From: Putridiphycobacter roseus
Lineage (GTDB): Bacteria > Bacteroidota > Bacteroidia > Flavobacteriales_D > Crocinitomicaceae
NCBI RefSeq assembly: GCF_003234935.1
Contig: NZ_QKSB01000013.1
Location: 1 to 64,000 of the forward strand
Reading direction: 5' to 3'
DNA: 64,000 nt
In this document: in pieces, positions 17,299-26,640 of the stretch
Layout: each line of letters starts with the position of its first letter
Position numbering within the stretch: the first letter of the stretch is position 1
The notes under the pieces: generated by a model
The model's database searches: none
What the model saw: the letters and a program-made list of their open reading frames with translations, nothing else
Told to the model about the DNA's origin: nothing
Made by a program: the position numbers and the translations under genes

Positions 17299-18085
17299 TA
17301 TTAAATTAGATCGACCAAAGTTGACGTCCGAAGAGATTGTACAGCGAAAAGATTTTGATACATTAATGAATAATCATGAAATTATTAAAAGGCCTTTTCG
17401 AAAGTCACCCTGGTTTTTTGGGGTGACAGGAATGGCAACGATCGGTTTATTATTGGGGGGAGTATATACTTTTACTTCCTCCAGCCATAAACCCGAGGAG
17501 CAAGCTTTGCAAATAGTGAAAAATGATTCCCCAAAACTGGAAGCCAAATTAGTCAGCCTTGAAGTGATGGAACCTGCTCCAGAAAAGGTTTTGGCCATGC
17601 AATCACCGCATGAAAATAAGCGAGAATTAAAAAAAGTGAAAAACGAAAAAAAAAACAACTATGATAACACAAATACTTTAATTGAAAATACGGTTAAACC
17701 AATGGTAGAAGAGCCTGCTGTTCAAAAAGAAAAAAAGCCATCAGAACCATTAGATAAATCAGCAAATGTTAGGTCGGGTTACTTAGATAATCACCCAAGA
17801 ATAAACGGGAAAATTGGCGGAAAATTAAAAATGTCTGAAGTAGAAAATAATTTCAATATTTTAACGGATTCAGAAATAGAAGTGCTAAGCTTTGAATTAC
17901 ATGTCGTCACCGAATTTGGTGCAAAAGTGTATCAAAATAATAGCAATGCTCTGACAAATGAAATGAAAAATGCAATTTTAAAACAAGGCGTGAATAGTGA
18001 AATTTACTTTGAAAATATTCAAGGTGATGTAGGTGGAGGAAAAAAAATGAGATTATCCCCCCTGAAGTATTCCTTGTCGAAATAA
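17285..18085 (+). CDS. Single-pass membrane protein, candidate anti-sigma partner with GldM C-terminal-like domain
   Basis: The 266-residue protein has a short cytoplasmic N-terminus (1-42), one membrane segment (about 43-64, WFFGVTGMATIGLLLGGV), a Lys/Glu-rich disordered linker (70-165) and a C-terminal domain (about 168-266). That last domain has the pattern INGKIGGKLKMSEVENNF...SFELHV...YFENIQGD...MRLSPLKYSL, which resembles the last domain of the gliding/T9SS protein GldM (IGG, then YFEDIK and LxPI-type ending). The resemblance is by eye only. The 14-bp overlap with the sigma gene suggests translational coupling and a role as membrane sensor or anti-sigma factor; no known anti-sigma domain is visible. 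Confidence 0.65.
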   Translation: MDNYNIKLDRPKLTSEEIVQRKDFDTLMNNHEIIKRPFRKSPWFFGVTGMATIGLLLGGVYTFTSSSHKPEEQALQIVKNDSPKLEAKLVSLEVMEPAPEKVLAMQSPHENKRELKKVKNEKKNNYDNTNTLIENTVKPMVEEPAVQKEKKPSEPLDKSANVRSGYLDNHPRINGKIGGKLKMSEVENNFNILTDSEIEVLSFELHVVTEFGAKVYQNNSNALTNEMKNAILKQGVNSEIYFENIQGDVGGGKKMRLSPLKYSLSK

Positions 18086-18137
18086 ATTGAATTGTTAAAA
18101 ATCGTTGGATTCAAATAGCTAAATGAAAGGCATTTTT

Positions 18138-18145
18138 TACCTTTG
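18138..18145 (+). promoter_or_regulatory. Possible -7 promoter element of pyrD
   Basis: TACCTTTG matches TAnnTTTG and lies 13 bp before the pyrD start codon. I see no -33 TTG at standard spacing, so support is partial. Confidence 0.4.
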
Positions 18146-18158
18146 TAAAAAATAATTC

Positions 18159-19208
18159 ATGTACAAAGCGATTATCCGACCTATTTTATTTGCATTCGAC
18201 CCGGAAAAAATACACCATTTTACTTTTGGATTTATCAAATTTGTCCATAAAATTCCATTTGTTTCCAGTATCTTAAGTCGTGTCTATACGGTAAAGGATA
18301 AAAAATTGGAACAAAATTTATTTGGTTTAAATTTTAAGAATCCAGTTGGACTAGCAGCTGGATTCGATAAAAATGGAGAACTTTTTAATGAATTGTCTGC
18401 TTTTGGATTTGGATTTATTGAAGTAGGGACCGTTACCCCTGTGGCACAAGAAGGAAATCCTAAGAAAAGACTTTTTAGACTGAAAGAAGACCGTGGACTC
18501 ATTAATCGAATGGGTTTTAATAATAAAGGGGTGGATGCCTTAGTGGAAAGATTGAAAAATAGAAAAACCGATACCATTATTGGTGGAAATATTGGAAAAA
18601 ATACCCAAAGTGATTCCGATCAATACATTGAGGATTATAAACAAACTTTCGAGAAACTCCATGATGTAGTAGATTATTTTGTCGTTAACATTTCCTGTCC
18701 CAATGTCGGTAGTATGGCAAAATTGCAGGACAAAGATTTTATCTTAGAACTATTAAATGCTTTGCAAGCTATTAATCATTCCAAAAAGAAACAAAAACCT
18801 ATTTTATTAAAAATTGCACCGGACTTAAATGACCAACAATTGGATGAAATTATTGAGGTAGTTCTTGCCGCTAAAATTCAAGGGGTAATTGCATCCAACA
18901 CATCTACTAACAGAGCAGATTTGAAAATGAGTGAAGCCGAATTGGATAAAATTGGAAATGGTGGACTAAGTGGTCAACCTGTGAAAGATAGAAGTACGAA
19001 AGTAATTGCTTACTTGGCTAAAAATTCTAATCACGCCTTTCCAATTATTGGTGTAGGTGGCATTCATTCAGCCAAGGATGCGATTGAGAAAATAAAAGCA
19101 GGTGCTAGCTTGGTACAAGTATATACAGGCTTTATTTATGAAGGACCAAAATTGGTGAAATCCATCAATAAAGAAATTGCTAAGTTGAACTTATTACATA
19201 CAAAATGA
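18159..19208 (+). CDS. pyrD: Dihydroorotate dehydrogenase (quinone), class 2
   Basis: This FMN enzyme oxidises dihydroorotate to orotate in pyrimidine synthesis and passes electrons to membrane quinone. The N-terminal amphipathic helical region (1-40, MYKAIIRPILFAFDPEKIHH) is the membrane-docking part that defines class 2. It is followed by the barrel: PVGLAAGFDKNGE (about 62-74), EVGTVTPVAQEGNPKKRLFRL, NRMGFNNKG, NISCPN with the catalytic Ser region, KIAPDLND and GVGGIHSAKDA for phosphate binding. Length 349 is typical. It overlaps the next gene by 4 bp. Confidence 0.96.
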   Translation: MYKAIIRPILFAFDPEKIHHFTFGFIKFVHKIPFVSSILSRVYTVKDKKLEQNLFGLNFKNPVGLAAGFDKNGELFNELSAFGFGFIEVGTVTPVAQEGNPKKRLFRLKEDRGLINRMGFNNKGVDALVERLKNRKTDTIIGGNIGKNTQSDSDQYIEDYKQTFEKLHDVVDYFVVNISCPNVGSMAKLQDKDFILELLNALQAINHSKKKQKPILLKIAPDLNDQQLDEIIEVVLAAKIQGVIASNTSTNRADLKMSEAELDKIGNGGLSGQPVKDRSTKVIAYLAKNSNHAFPIIGVGGIHSAKDAIEKIKAGASLVQVYTGFIYEGPKLVKSINKEIAKLNLLHTK

Positions 19209-20059
19209 TTAAATTAATTGAATGTCCACGTGACGCCATGCAAGGCTTGCATGATTTTATTCCAACAGAGGTAAAGGCAGCTTATATAAATGATTTATTA
19301 AAAGTTGGGTTCGATACCATTGACTTTGGTAGCTTTGTTTCTCCGAAAGCAATTCCACAACTTAAAGATACTGCAGCAGTACTTTCTAAATTAGATTTAA
19401 CCAATACAAAATCTAAATTATTGGCCATTATAGCCAATGAGAGAGGAGCCAATGATGCCGTACAATTTGAAGAAATAAATTATTTAGGTTTTCCTTTTTC
19501 CGTTTCGGAAACGTTTCAACAAAGGAATACAAACTCCAGTATCGAACAATCATTGACTAGAGTAGAAGCTATTCAAAATTTATGCGTGAAGCACAATAAA
19601 GAAATGGTAGTATACTTATCCATGGCTTTTGGAAATCCATACGAAGATCCTTGGAATGTAGATGTGGTTGCAAAATGGGCAGAGACTTTACATGAGAAAT
19701 TAGACATTAATATTTTAGCACTTTCCGATACTATTGGTGTTTCGAATAAGGAAAATATAACTTACTTATTTAAGCATTTAATTCATGAGTTTCCAAAAGT
19801 AGAATTTGGGGCACATTTGCACAGTACGCCAGAAACAGCAACTGAAAAGATTGATGCGGCAGTAAAAGCAGGATGTAAAAGATTTGATGGTGCCATTAAA
19901 GGCTTTGGTGGTTGCCCAATGGCGGCTGACGATTTGGTTGGAAATATGGCAACCGAACAAATTATAAGTTACCTAGATGACCAGGCCATTAAACATGATA
20001 TTGATATGAATTATTTTCAGAAAGCGGAAAATGAAGCAAGCAAGGTATTTCCCATTTAA
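19205..20059 (+). CDS. Hydroxymethylglutaryl-CoA lyase-like enzyme
   Basis: This is a DRE-TIM family aldolase/lyase; HMG-CoA lyase cleaves HMG-CoA to acetoacetate and acetyl-CoA, the last step of leucine degradation. Motifs are the N-terminal ECPRDAMQG with the catalytic Arg-Asp, GSFVSPKAIPQLKD, the metal-binding HLHS (about 201-204) and the flexible catalytic-Cys loop GFGGCPMA followed by GNMATE. Length 284 fits bacterial MvaB. It is co-transcribed with pyrD through an ATGA-type overlap, although the pathways are unrelated. A related lyase with another acyl-CoA substrate is possible. Confidence 0.88.
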   Translation: MIKLIECPRDAMQGLHDFIPTEVKAAYINDLLKVGFDTIDFGSFVSPKAIPQLKDTAAVLSKLDLTNTKSKLLAIIANERGANDAVQFEEINYLGFPFSVSETFQQRNTNSSIEQSLTRVEAIQNLCVKHNKEMVVYLSMAFGNPYEDPWNVDVVAKWAETLHEKLDINILALSDTIGVSNKENITYLFKHLIHEFPKVEFGAHLHSTPETATEKIDAAVKAGCKRFDGAIKGFGGCPMAADDLVGNMATEQIISYLDDQAIKHDIDMNYFQKAENEASKVFPI

Positions 20060-20066
20060 TTTAATA

Positions 20067-20747
20067 ATGATGCAAAAAATATTCACCAGTATTATACTCA
20101 TTTTACTAACTTTTACCACCCAAGCTGGTCAGTTTGAGCAGACTTTAGGGAAGTTTAATAAAGTTAAGATTATTGGTAATTATGAAGTCAACTTAATACA
20201 AGGGGATGTTTCTAAAATTGTGGTTGATAATAAAGATGCTAAAGTACCTGATGAGGCTATTTTATTTTCCATTATTGATACTATATTGACCGTTCAGCTG
20301 CAGTATGATACTTATGTGAAACGTAACTTAACTATCGATATTTATTACCAAGAGTTGATTGAGATTGAAGGAAAAAGAGGGGTGAGAATCTCTTGCCAAA
20401 CCCCCTTCACGAATGATTTAAGCTTGTTTGTAAATGCAGGTGGAAAAATTGACGTTAAAGTCAATACTGAAAATTTATTGGTCAAAGTTTCTTCAGGCGG
20501 TTCAATACATGTGGATGGTAAAGTAACTTATTTAAAAGCGGATGTCAATGCTGGAGGACTAATTGGAGCTTCATTTTTATTGGTGGAAACTTGTGCAGCA
20601 ACGGTGCAAATGGGTGGAGAAATAATATTAAATGTTACCAATTCTCTTGTTGCAACGGTGAAAGCTGGAGGTGTTATTTCTTATAAGGGAAATCCGGTAG
20701 AATTGTCTAAATCTATCAAATTGGGTGGAACCATTGAAAAATTATAA
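20067..20747 (+). CDS. Secreted GIN-domain protein (DUF2807-like)
   Basis: The frame is open from 20031, but the signal peptide MMQKIFTSIILILLTFTTQAG starts at tandem ATG codons at 20067/20070, so I place the start there. The mature protein (about 205 residues) begins FEQTLGKFNKVKIIGNYEVNL, the usual start of the head GIN domain, and continues as a beta-solenoid with VNAGGKIDV, VSSGGSIHV, VNAGGLIGA and VKAGGVISY rungs. Function of the family is unknown; it is probably periplasmic or at the outer membrane. It follows the lyase gene by 7 bp and leads a run of small exported proteins. Confidence 0.82.
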   Translation: MMQKIFTSIILILLTFTTQAGQFEQTLGKFNKVKIIGNYEVNLIQGDVSKIVVDNKDAKVPDEAILFSIIDTILTVQLQYDTYVKRNLTIDIYYQELIEIEGKRGVRISCQTPFTNDLSLFVNAGGKIDVKVNTENLLVKVSSGGSIHVDGKVTYLKADVNAGGLIGASFLLVETCAATVQMGGEIILNVTNSLVATVKAGGVISYKGNPVELSKSIKLGGTIEKL

Positions 20748-20751
20748 TCAA

Positions 20752-21342
20752 ATGAAAGTACTTTTTTATAGCCTTTTGGCTGTGTTTATATTGGTAAGCT
20801 GTAATAATCAAAGCAGCGTAAATAAAATAGATAACTATTTTCCGAGTGACACCGTTTTGGTCGAAAATGATTATCCAGGTATTGACAATGAAGTGGTGTT
20901 AAAAGCCATGCAAGACTTGAAAATTTGTACGCTTTCCGATACCAGCACGACCATTGCATTGTGTGATTACACAAAATTTAGAATCTTTCCGGTTGGTCCA
21001 AATATTGATTTGGCTAAAAGCTTTATCCTAGAAATGAAAGAAGGAGTGTATGACTCACCTGTAAAACAAGTATTGGTCATTGAAAAAAGCTTTAACAAGT
21101 ATAAAATTATTAACCGTTATTTAGGTTTTTTAATGGAATATCGAACCACTGAATCAGGTTATAACGATTTGTTAATGGGGTATAAAGATCCCGAAATGGG
21201 TTTAATTGGAATCAAACATGCTTGGGATAAAGAAAAATACGAGCCAGTTGATGTCGAAGAAATCAATGGGTATTTTATCCAAGAAGCGTTAAAGGATTCT
21301 ATCAATCAATTGTTTTTACCTAATTTCAATGCTGGTTATTAA
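20752..21342 (+). CDS. Lipoprotein of unknown function
   Basis: The lipoprotein signal MKVLFYSLLAVFILVSCNNQ supports the start at 20752, 5 bp after the previous stop, rather than the longer frame from 20725. The mature part (about 180 residues) has no family I recognise. It contains DYPGIDNEVVLKAMQDLKIC and a C-terminal region rich in aromatic residues. It lies in a tight run of four exported proteins (20067-22802) that are probably co-transcribed. Confidence 0.7.
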   Translation: MKVLFYSLLAVFILVSCNNQSSVNKIDNYFPSDTVLVENDYPGIDNEVVLKAMQDLKICTLSDTSTTIALCDYTKFRIFPVGPNIDLAKSFILEMKEGVYDSPVKQVLVIEKSFNKYKIINRYLGFLMEYRTTESGYNDLLMGYKDPEMGLIGIKHAWDKEKYEPVDVEEINGYFIQEALKDSINQLFLPNFNAGY

Positions 21343-21823
21343 TCAGTGGAGAAATATAATTTTATCTTTTTTCATGGTATTGCTTTGCAGTTGCGATCGG
21401 CAAGCGGAAGTGATTAAAATTGCACCCTATGAATTGTTTCACGACAATGGTGCAAAAGTCTGGTTGTTAAAAAGTCAAATGGTTAACGGTGTAGAAAAAA
21501 TACCAACAGATAGAAAGGAGAGGTGGACAATAGTGTTTTATAAGGACCATACTTTTGTGATTAATAAGTTAAAGTCCTTCGGGAATTGGTCCTATCAACA
21601 AGGTAATTTTAGTTTTAATAAAAATGCAGATACCTTAATTTATAAATGGGTGAGTGGTGATGAATTTAAACATCAACTCATTGATTTTAATAATACTTCC
21701 TTTAAATCCTTATTGGTCCATCAATCCGATTCCATTGAATTTACTTATACTTGTATGGATAAAAGAGCGTATCGCAGCAATTATGAAGATGAAACACAAG
21801 AAGAAATATCGATTTACTATTAG
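21329..21823 (+). CDS. Small lipoprotein of unknown function
   Basis: The 164-residue product has a lipoprotein-type signal (IILSFFMVLLCSCDRQ, Cys about residue 22). The mature part (ERWTIVFYKDHTFVINKLK, then FGNWSYQQGNFSFNKNADTL) resembles small lipocalin-like or NigD-like beta-barrel lipoproteins in pattern, without a firm assignment. The start overlaps the previous stop by 14 bp and the 3' end overlaps the next gene by about 40 bp in another frame. Confidence 0.65.
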   Translation: MLVINQWRNIILSFFMVLLCSCDRQAEVIKIAPYELFHDNGAKVWLLKSQMVNGVEKIPTDRKERWTIVFYKDHTFVINKLKSFGNWSYQQGNFSFNKNADTLIYKWVSGDEFKHQLIDFNNTSFKSLLVHQSDSIEFTYTCMDKRAYRSNYEDETQEEISIYY

Positions 21824-22802
21824 TCTTTTTTTTGCCTTATTGCTCACGAGTTGTAATCCATTTTCTATTCAATTATTATATCAAGGTGAAACCAGTGTCA
21901 AAACGCATGCAAGGGCTTTAGATTACCAAGACTCTTTATTGTATATCGGCAGTCAAAAAGGCAATGTCACCACTTTTGATTATGTGAACTTATGTGAAGT
22001 TGATAATGTACCTATTTCTGGGGCAGAAGACCTGAGGGGATTAGTTATTGGTCCACAAAAGTCAATAATTTGTATCAATTCTGGCAAAGAAGGAAATGTC
22101 TACCTGCAAAACGATAGTGCTTTTCAAACTGTTTTTAAGCAAAGCGATTTGTTTTTAGATGGTATTTGTATAAACGACCAAGGCATTGGCTTTGCCTTTG
22201 GCGACCCAATCGATTCAAAATTTTCTATTTTAAAGACTGTGGATAGTGGAGTAACATGGCATTGGATGGATACCAATTGTTTGCCCAATGCGCTGGTAAA
22301 TGAAGCGGCTTACGCAGCCAGTAATTGCAGTATGCAGTTAATAGACAGTACCATTTATATAGGAACAGGTGGGGGAGCAGTGACTCGAGTATTAAAGTCT
22401 ACCGATATGGGGGAAAGTTGGCAATATTTAAATACGCCAATGGTTGCTGGAGCTTCTTATGGCATTTATGCACTTTCTTTTTGGAATGCACAAGAAGGTG
22501 TTATTACTGGTGGCAGTTATTTAGATTCTTCTTATTGTGATAGTATGACATTCATTACCAATGATGGTGGCCAAAGTTGGACAAACATTAGCAAAGGCTT
22601 ACCAGGTTATATGAGCAGTATTCAAAGTTCTAAGGATGGCAAGTTAATCGTCGCCACCGGCCGTATGGGGACTTATTATTCCCTCAACCAAGGCGAAAAA
22701 TGGAAGCTACTGACTAAAAGGGCTTACTACACCGTTAAATTCAGTGATTCCTATGTCTTTCTGTCTGGAAAAAATGGTAGGATAGGGATTTATAGCTTTT
22801 AG
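21783..22802 (+). CDS. Lipoprotein with BNR/Ycf48-like beta-propeller repeats
   Basis: The start is set at ATG 21783 (or 21789), which gives a lipoprotein signal RFTISLFFALLLTSCNPFS; the longer frame from 21654 lies inside the preceding gene. Repeats of the BNR type are visible: STDMGESWQYL, TNDGGQSWTNI, SLNQGEKWKLL and TVDSGVTWHWM. They mark a beta-propeller of the photosystem II stability/Ycf48-like or glycosidase-like group widespread in Bacteroidota. Role unknown; probably surface-exposed or periplasmic. It is the last gene of the exported-protein run. Confidence 0.78.
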   Translation: MKMKHKKKYRFTISLFFALLLTSCNPFSIQLLYQGETSVKTHARALDYQDSLLYIGSQKGNVTTFDYVNLCEVDNVPISGAEDLRGLVIGPQKSIICINSGKEGNVYLQNDSAFQTVFKQSDLFLDGICINDQGIGFAFGDPIDSKFSILKTVDSGVTWHWMDTNCLPNALVNEAAYAASNCSMQLIDSTIYIGTGGGAVTRVLKSTDMGESWQYLNTPMVAGASYGIYALSFWNAQEGVITGGSYLDSSYCDSMTFITNDGGQSWTNISKGLPGYMSSIQSSKDGKLIVATGRMGTYYSLNQGEKWKLLTKRAYYTVKFSDSYVFLSGKNGRIGIYSF

Positions 22803-22899
22803 CTTAATAGCCTTTAGCTATTGGCTTTTTGCCTTTAGCCTTTAGTAATTAGCGATTAACATTTGTCTTAATAATTGGTACTTGTGTCTTAATACTTTT

Positions 22900-22955
22900 G
22901 TCTTTTGTCTTATGTCTTATGTCTTATGTCTTTTGTCTAGCTTCTAGTGTCTATT
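22900..22955. repeat. Heptanucleotide tandem repeat, 8 units (GTCTTAT/GTCTAGC type)
   Basis: Units gtctttt, gtcttat (three times), gtctttt, gtctagc, ttctagt and gtctatt run head to tail between two convergent genes. The last three units match the array next to hrpB at 1711-1815. The flanking 22803-22899 contains looser TTAGCnnTT/GTCTTAA repeats. Confidence 0.8.
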
Positions 22956-22978
22956 TTCAATTAAATAATTAGCAAACA

Positions 22979-24300
22979 CTATTCTACAATCATTGTTCTA
23001 ACTTGAGTAATTAGATTTGAATTGAGTTTTACCAAGTATATTCCAGTGTTCAAATTTGTTCGAATAGTTAAATCATTTAACTCTTTAATTTTCTCGAAAT
23101 ATACTATTTGTCCTAAAGTATTATAGATTTCAATTTCTAATACATGTTTGTCATCCTGTGTGTTAACATGAAATGTTCCATCACTTGGATTGGGGAATAA
23201 TAATATTTGATACTTTGAATTTTTATTTTGCACACCAAGATCATATTGACAATTTAAACTGAAATATGACTGATTATCTTTATTAATCCATGCGTTATTA
23301 CTGAAAGCAATATCGTCTACTTGTATACAGGTAAGGTTTGGGTTGTTTCTTACGTCAAATTTATAATCTATCAAAATGTTACTATTATTGCCATTTTGTA
23401 AATTTAGTTGATGCAAATTATTGCTAGCACAATTAATCCATTCAAGTTCATGGTTGTTCTGTAAGTTTAACACTTGAATGTTATTCGAATCGCAATCTAA
23501 AAGTTCTAATTTGCTAGAATTGGACACATCCAGCGCGTTTAATAGATTAATTTTTAAACCTAGTTTTTCTAAGGAGTCTTGCTCACTCAAGTCAAGAGAA
23601 GTGACTAAGTTGTTCTCCATGAAAAGTGTCCTTATTTTTTCATTTTGACTCAAATCTAAAGATGTTAATAAATTATTATTGAGATTTAAATACGTTAATA
23701 GTGGGTTTTGAGATATATCAAGTTCAATTAATGAGTCAGAACAAGTCAGCTCTCTTAATGAGTAATTTGAACTGATATCGAGAGAATCTAACCCTAAATT
23801 TCCAATAAGTAGAATCTCTAAATTTAGATTTTGACTAAAATTAATGCTATTACAGCTTAAATTTGATAAGTAAATATACTTCAATTCGGTATTTGTCATG
23901 ATGTTCACTGAATCTATTGTTGAATTGGAAAAATGAATTTTTTCTAATTTTAAGTTTTGACTTAAATCTGGATTATTTACTGCAACATATGAAAGGGTTA
24001 GTTCCTTTAAAGAATCCATGGTGTGAATCGGAAAAGAACTGCCACTGTATTGACTGACCTGTAGTTCATTTAAATTATTAAAAGCTTCCAAACCTGTCAA
24101 GTCACTTATAAATGGAGCGTTAATAAACAGGGAGGATTGGGCTTCCGCATCAGTATTTAAAATTTGTCCATCCGCAATTGGGTCCGAATCTATGTTTAAG
24201 TTGATTAAATAGATTTCAAATGCACCATCAGGAATACTCGTGTATTGTGCATAAATAAATTGGAAATGAAAGAAAAAAAAAAGTAAATAAAGTATTTCAT
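22979..24300 (-). CDS. Leucine-rich-repeat T9SS cargo protein, frameshifted in the signal peptide
   Basis: From about 24280 down to 22979 one frame encodes YTSIPDGAFEIYLINLNID (typical start of Bacteroidota LRR proteins), LRR units of the form LxxLDLSQNxxL and a C-terminal T9SS type A domain (LLFPNPSDGTFHV to the end). No start codon lies in that frame upstream of residue-level homology. ATG 24300 followed by MKYFIY is in another frame, and a T10 run (plus-strand A10 at 24272-24281) separates them. With one more T the product would begin with an ideal signal peptide ending IYAQ. The gene is therefore either phase-variable, expressed by slippage, or affected by a sequencing error; as read, only an internal TTG at 24100 would give a protein, without signal. 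Confidence 0.8.
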
Positions 24301-24680
24301 AAAATAAATTTTAAATTTTTGACCCAAATTAAATAATTATTAGCTGTATAATAAGTTTTTAGGTTAGTTTTTTGATGAAATTTTGAAGTTTTTTTCTTTA
24401 TTTGGAAAAATTTAATTGCTTATTTAACTGCAGTGGATTACAGTTAGTTTTAGCTAGGTTGGTACAACATTGGAACGAAAGCATAGTTTGGACATATGTT
24501 GACTGTCTAGCATCTAAAATCTACTATTTTAATGCTAAAACTTACTCTTGGCTGTTGCCAATTTCAATCTCCATATAGCTATCGGGATTATTGAACAGTT
24601 TGCAATCTATTCAATCCTCTGGTGTCGGATAGAAGTATAGTTTTACAAGCAGTTAAACTAAATCTAGACGTAATAACTTT

Positions 24681-24739
24681 GTCTAACTACTTATTTTGTC
24701 TAGCGTCTAGCATCTAGTGTCTAGCTTCTAGTATCGTTC
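24681..24739. repeat. Heptanucleotide repeat cluster (third copy) in gap 24301-24828
   Basis: Units gtctagc, gtctagc, atctagt, gtctagc, ttctagt run from 24698 to 24732, with a looser gtctaac at 24681. A degenerate set (gtctagc, atctaaa, atctact) is at 24505-24525, and half of the ATAGCTATCGGG palindrome is at 24577-24588. Nothing else was recognised in this 528-bp gap. Confidence 0.75.
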
Positions 24740-24828
24740 TGAAAAAAGTAGATAACTTCCACTTCTTTCAATTAAATTTTATGGTTCCTAAATTAAAAAT
24801 TCTTACATTTAAAAAACGACTTTTGGTA

Positions 24829-26634
24829 ATGAAGCAAATCTATTTACTTGTACTGTTTTGTACTTCTTTGGTTTTCAGCCATAAAATAGTCGCGCAAAAA
24901 TATATTGGGGCAGGAAATGCACAAGGTGTTACCGTAACCAGTAGTCACAACGCGAAAATATATCCAGGAATTTATACTGCTTCAGCTCAAAACACCTTGC
25001 AAGGAGAAGGACTGATCGCAAAAAAAATGGAAGCCACCCGTTTCTTGACCCAAGCTGGGTTCGGAGGAACACTTGATGAAATAGATTGGATTGCCAATAA
25101 CAGTATTGAAAAATGGCTAGCCAATCAATTGGCAATGTCACCAACATATTTGGCGGATTCTACCCAAATGGCTTATGATATCGGTCTCGAAAATTACATA
25201 GCCAACGGTGGTGACTCTTCGAATTATACTTATCGACCAGATGCCAGACATACCAGTTATGCTTGGTGGACCAATACCATGTTGGCAAAAGATCAATTGA
25301 GACAAAGAGCGGCTTATGCATTGAGCCAAATTATGGTCATTTCTTTTGAAGGCGACTTGGCAGGTTATGGTATTGGTGTGTCAGACTATTACGATATTTT
25401 AATAAGAAATGCTTTTGGGAATTATAAAACCATGTTGTCAGAAATTTCTGAACACGTGGCCATGGGCGCTTACTTGAGCCATTTAAATAATCCAAAATCC
25501 GACACTGCGAATAATATTCATCCAGACGAAAATTATGCTAGAGAAATCATGCAGTTGTTCAGTATCGGTCTTTTTCAATTGAATATCGACGGTTCTCAAA
25601 AATTGGATGGAAACGGTAATCCAATTCCAACTTACGACAATAATGACATTAAAGAATTGGCAAAGGTTTTTACCGGACTCTCAGTTGGAGCTAGAGAAGA
25701 TGGTGGTAACCTGTATTTTTATTTAGGAACATGGGCTGCAGATTTTAAGGTGCCCATGATGATGTATGAAGACCAACATGAAGCGGGGCAAAAAACAATT
25801 ATTGATGGCCATGTTATTCCTGCTGGTCAAACCGGAAAAGAAGATATAGCGGATGCGATTGACCACTTGTTTAACCACGCAAATGTTGGTCCGTTTATGG
25901 CCAAGCGATTGATTCAGCAATTGGTAAAGTCTAATCCTTCGCCTAACTATATTCAAACAGTAGCTGAAGCATTTAATGATAATGGAGAAGGTGTTAGGGG
26001 AGATATGAAAAAAGTCTTTAGTACCATTTTAATGCATCCAGAAGCAAGGACTTGTGCAGCTATAAACGACCCCGCTCAAGGGAAATTAAGAGAACCAGTA
26101 TTGCGGTACACACAGTTTGCTAGATTTTTTGGAGGCAATAGTCCACACCAAGGTGGAAGGTATTTTAATTACCCAAGTTTTTTGAGAGACCGAGTAGATC
26201 AAGCACCCCTGCATGCACAAACGGTATTTAATTTTTATAGTCCCGCTTTTTCACCAAACGGCCCATTGGCAAATGCCAATTTGGTTGGACCAGAATTTGA
26301 AATCCACAATACCAGAACGAGCATTGGTTATACTGATATGGTTTATTATTGGGTAGAATCAGAAATTTTATTTTTGTCTTATTCTTCAGATGCTTTGAAT
26401 AGTCATATCACCACTTCCGACTTGACCTCGCTGACTGAATTGGCAAAAGATGAAGATGCCTTGATTGATTATTTAGATATTTATTTATGCCACGGACAAT
26501 TGTCGCAAAACACAAGGTCGATTATAAAAAACCAATTAAATGCTTTGGACCCTGGTTTGTCGGGCATTGATGCAAAAATTAGATTAGCAGTTTATACCGT
26601 AATGATTAGTCCCGATTATGTGGTCTTAAAATAA
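24829..26634 (+). CDS. Secreted DUF1800 family protein
   Basis: The start at ATG 24829 gives a signal peptide (MKQIYLLVLFCTSLVFSHK, cleavage after VAQ); the frame is open from 24781. The body matches DUF1800: KMEATRFLTQAGFGGTLDEI, IEKWLANQL, LRQRAAYALSQIMVIS, HPDENYAREIMQLFSIGL and ELAKVFTGLSVG are the typical blocks. Function is unknown; it is nearly always encoded next to a DUF1501 protein, as here (6 bp to the next start). About 600 residues is normal. There is no T9SS sorting domain; the protein is probably periplasmic. Confidence 0.88.
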   Translation: MKQIYLLVLFCTSLVFSHKIVAQKYIGAGNAQGVTVTSSHNAKIYPGIYTASAQNTLQGEGLIAKKMEATRFLTQAGFGGTLDEIDWIANNSIEKWLANQLAMSPTYLADSTQMAYDIGLENYIANGGDSSNYTYRPDARHTSYAWWTNTMLAKDQLRQRAAYALSQIMVISFEGDLAGYGIGVSDYYDILIRNAFGNYKTMLSEISEHVAMGAYLSHLNNPKSDTANNIHPDENYAREIMQLFSIGLFQLNIDGSQKLDGNGNPIPTYDNNDIKELAKVFTGLSVGAREDGGNLYFYLGTWAADFKVPMMMYEDQHEAGQKTIIDGHVIPAGQTGKEDIADAIDHLFNHANVGPFMAKRLIQQLVKSNPSPNYIQTVAEAFNDNGEGVRGDMKKVFSTILMHPEARTCAAINDPAQGKLREPVLRYTQFARFFGGNSPHQGGRYFNYPSFLRDRVDQAPLHAQTVFNFYSPAFSPNGPLANANLVGPEFEIHNTRTSIGYTDMVYYWVESEILFLSYSSDALNSHITTSDLTSLTELAKDEDALIDYLDIYLCHGQLSQNTRSIIKNQLNALDPGLSGIDAKIRLAVYTVMISPDYVVLK

Positions 26635-26640
26635 TTAAAC

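Noticed and set aside
24781..24828. Longer N-terminus for the DUF1800 protein
   Set aside because: The signal peptide begins at the internal ATG 24829; the extension would place a charged stretch before it.
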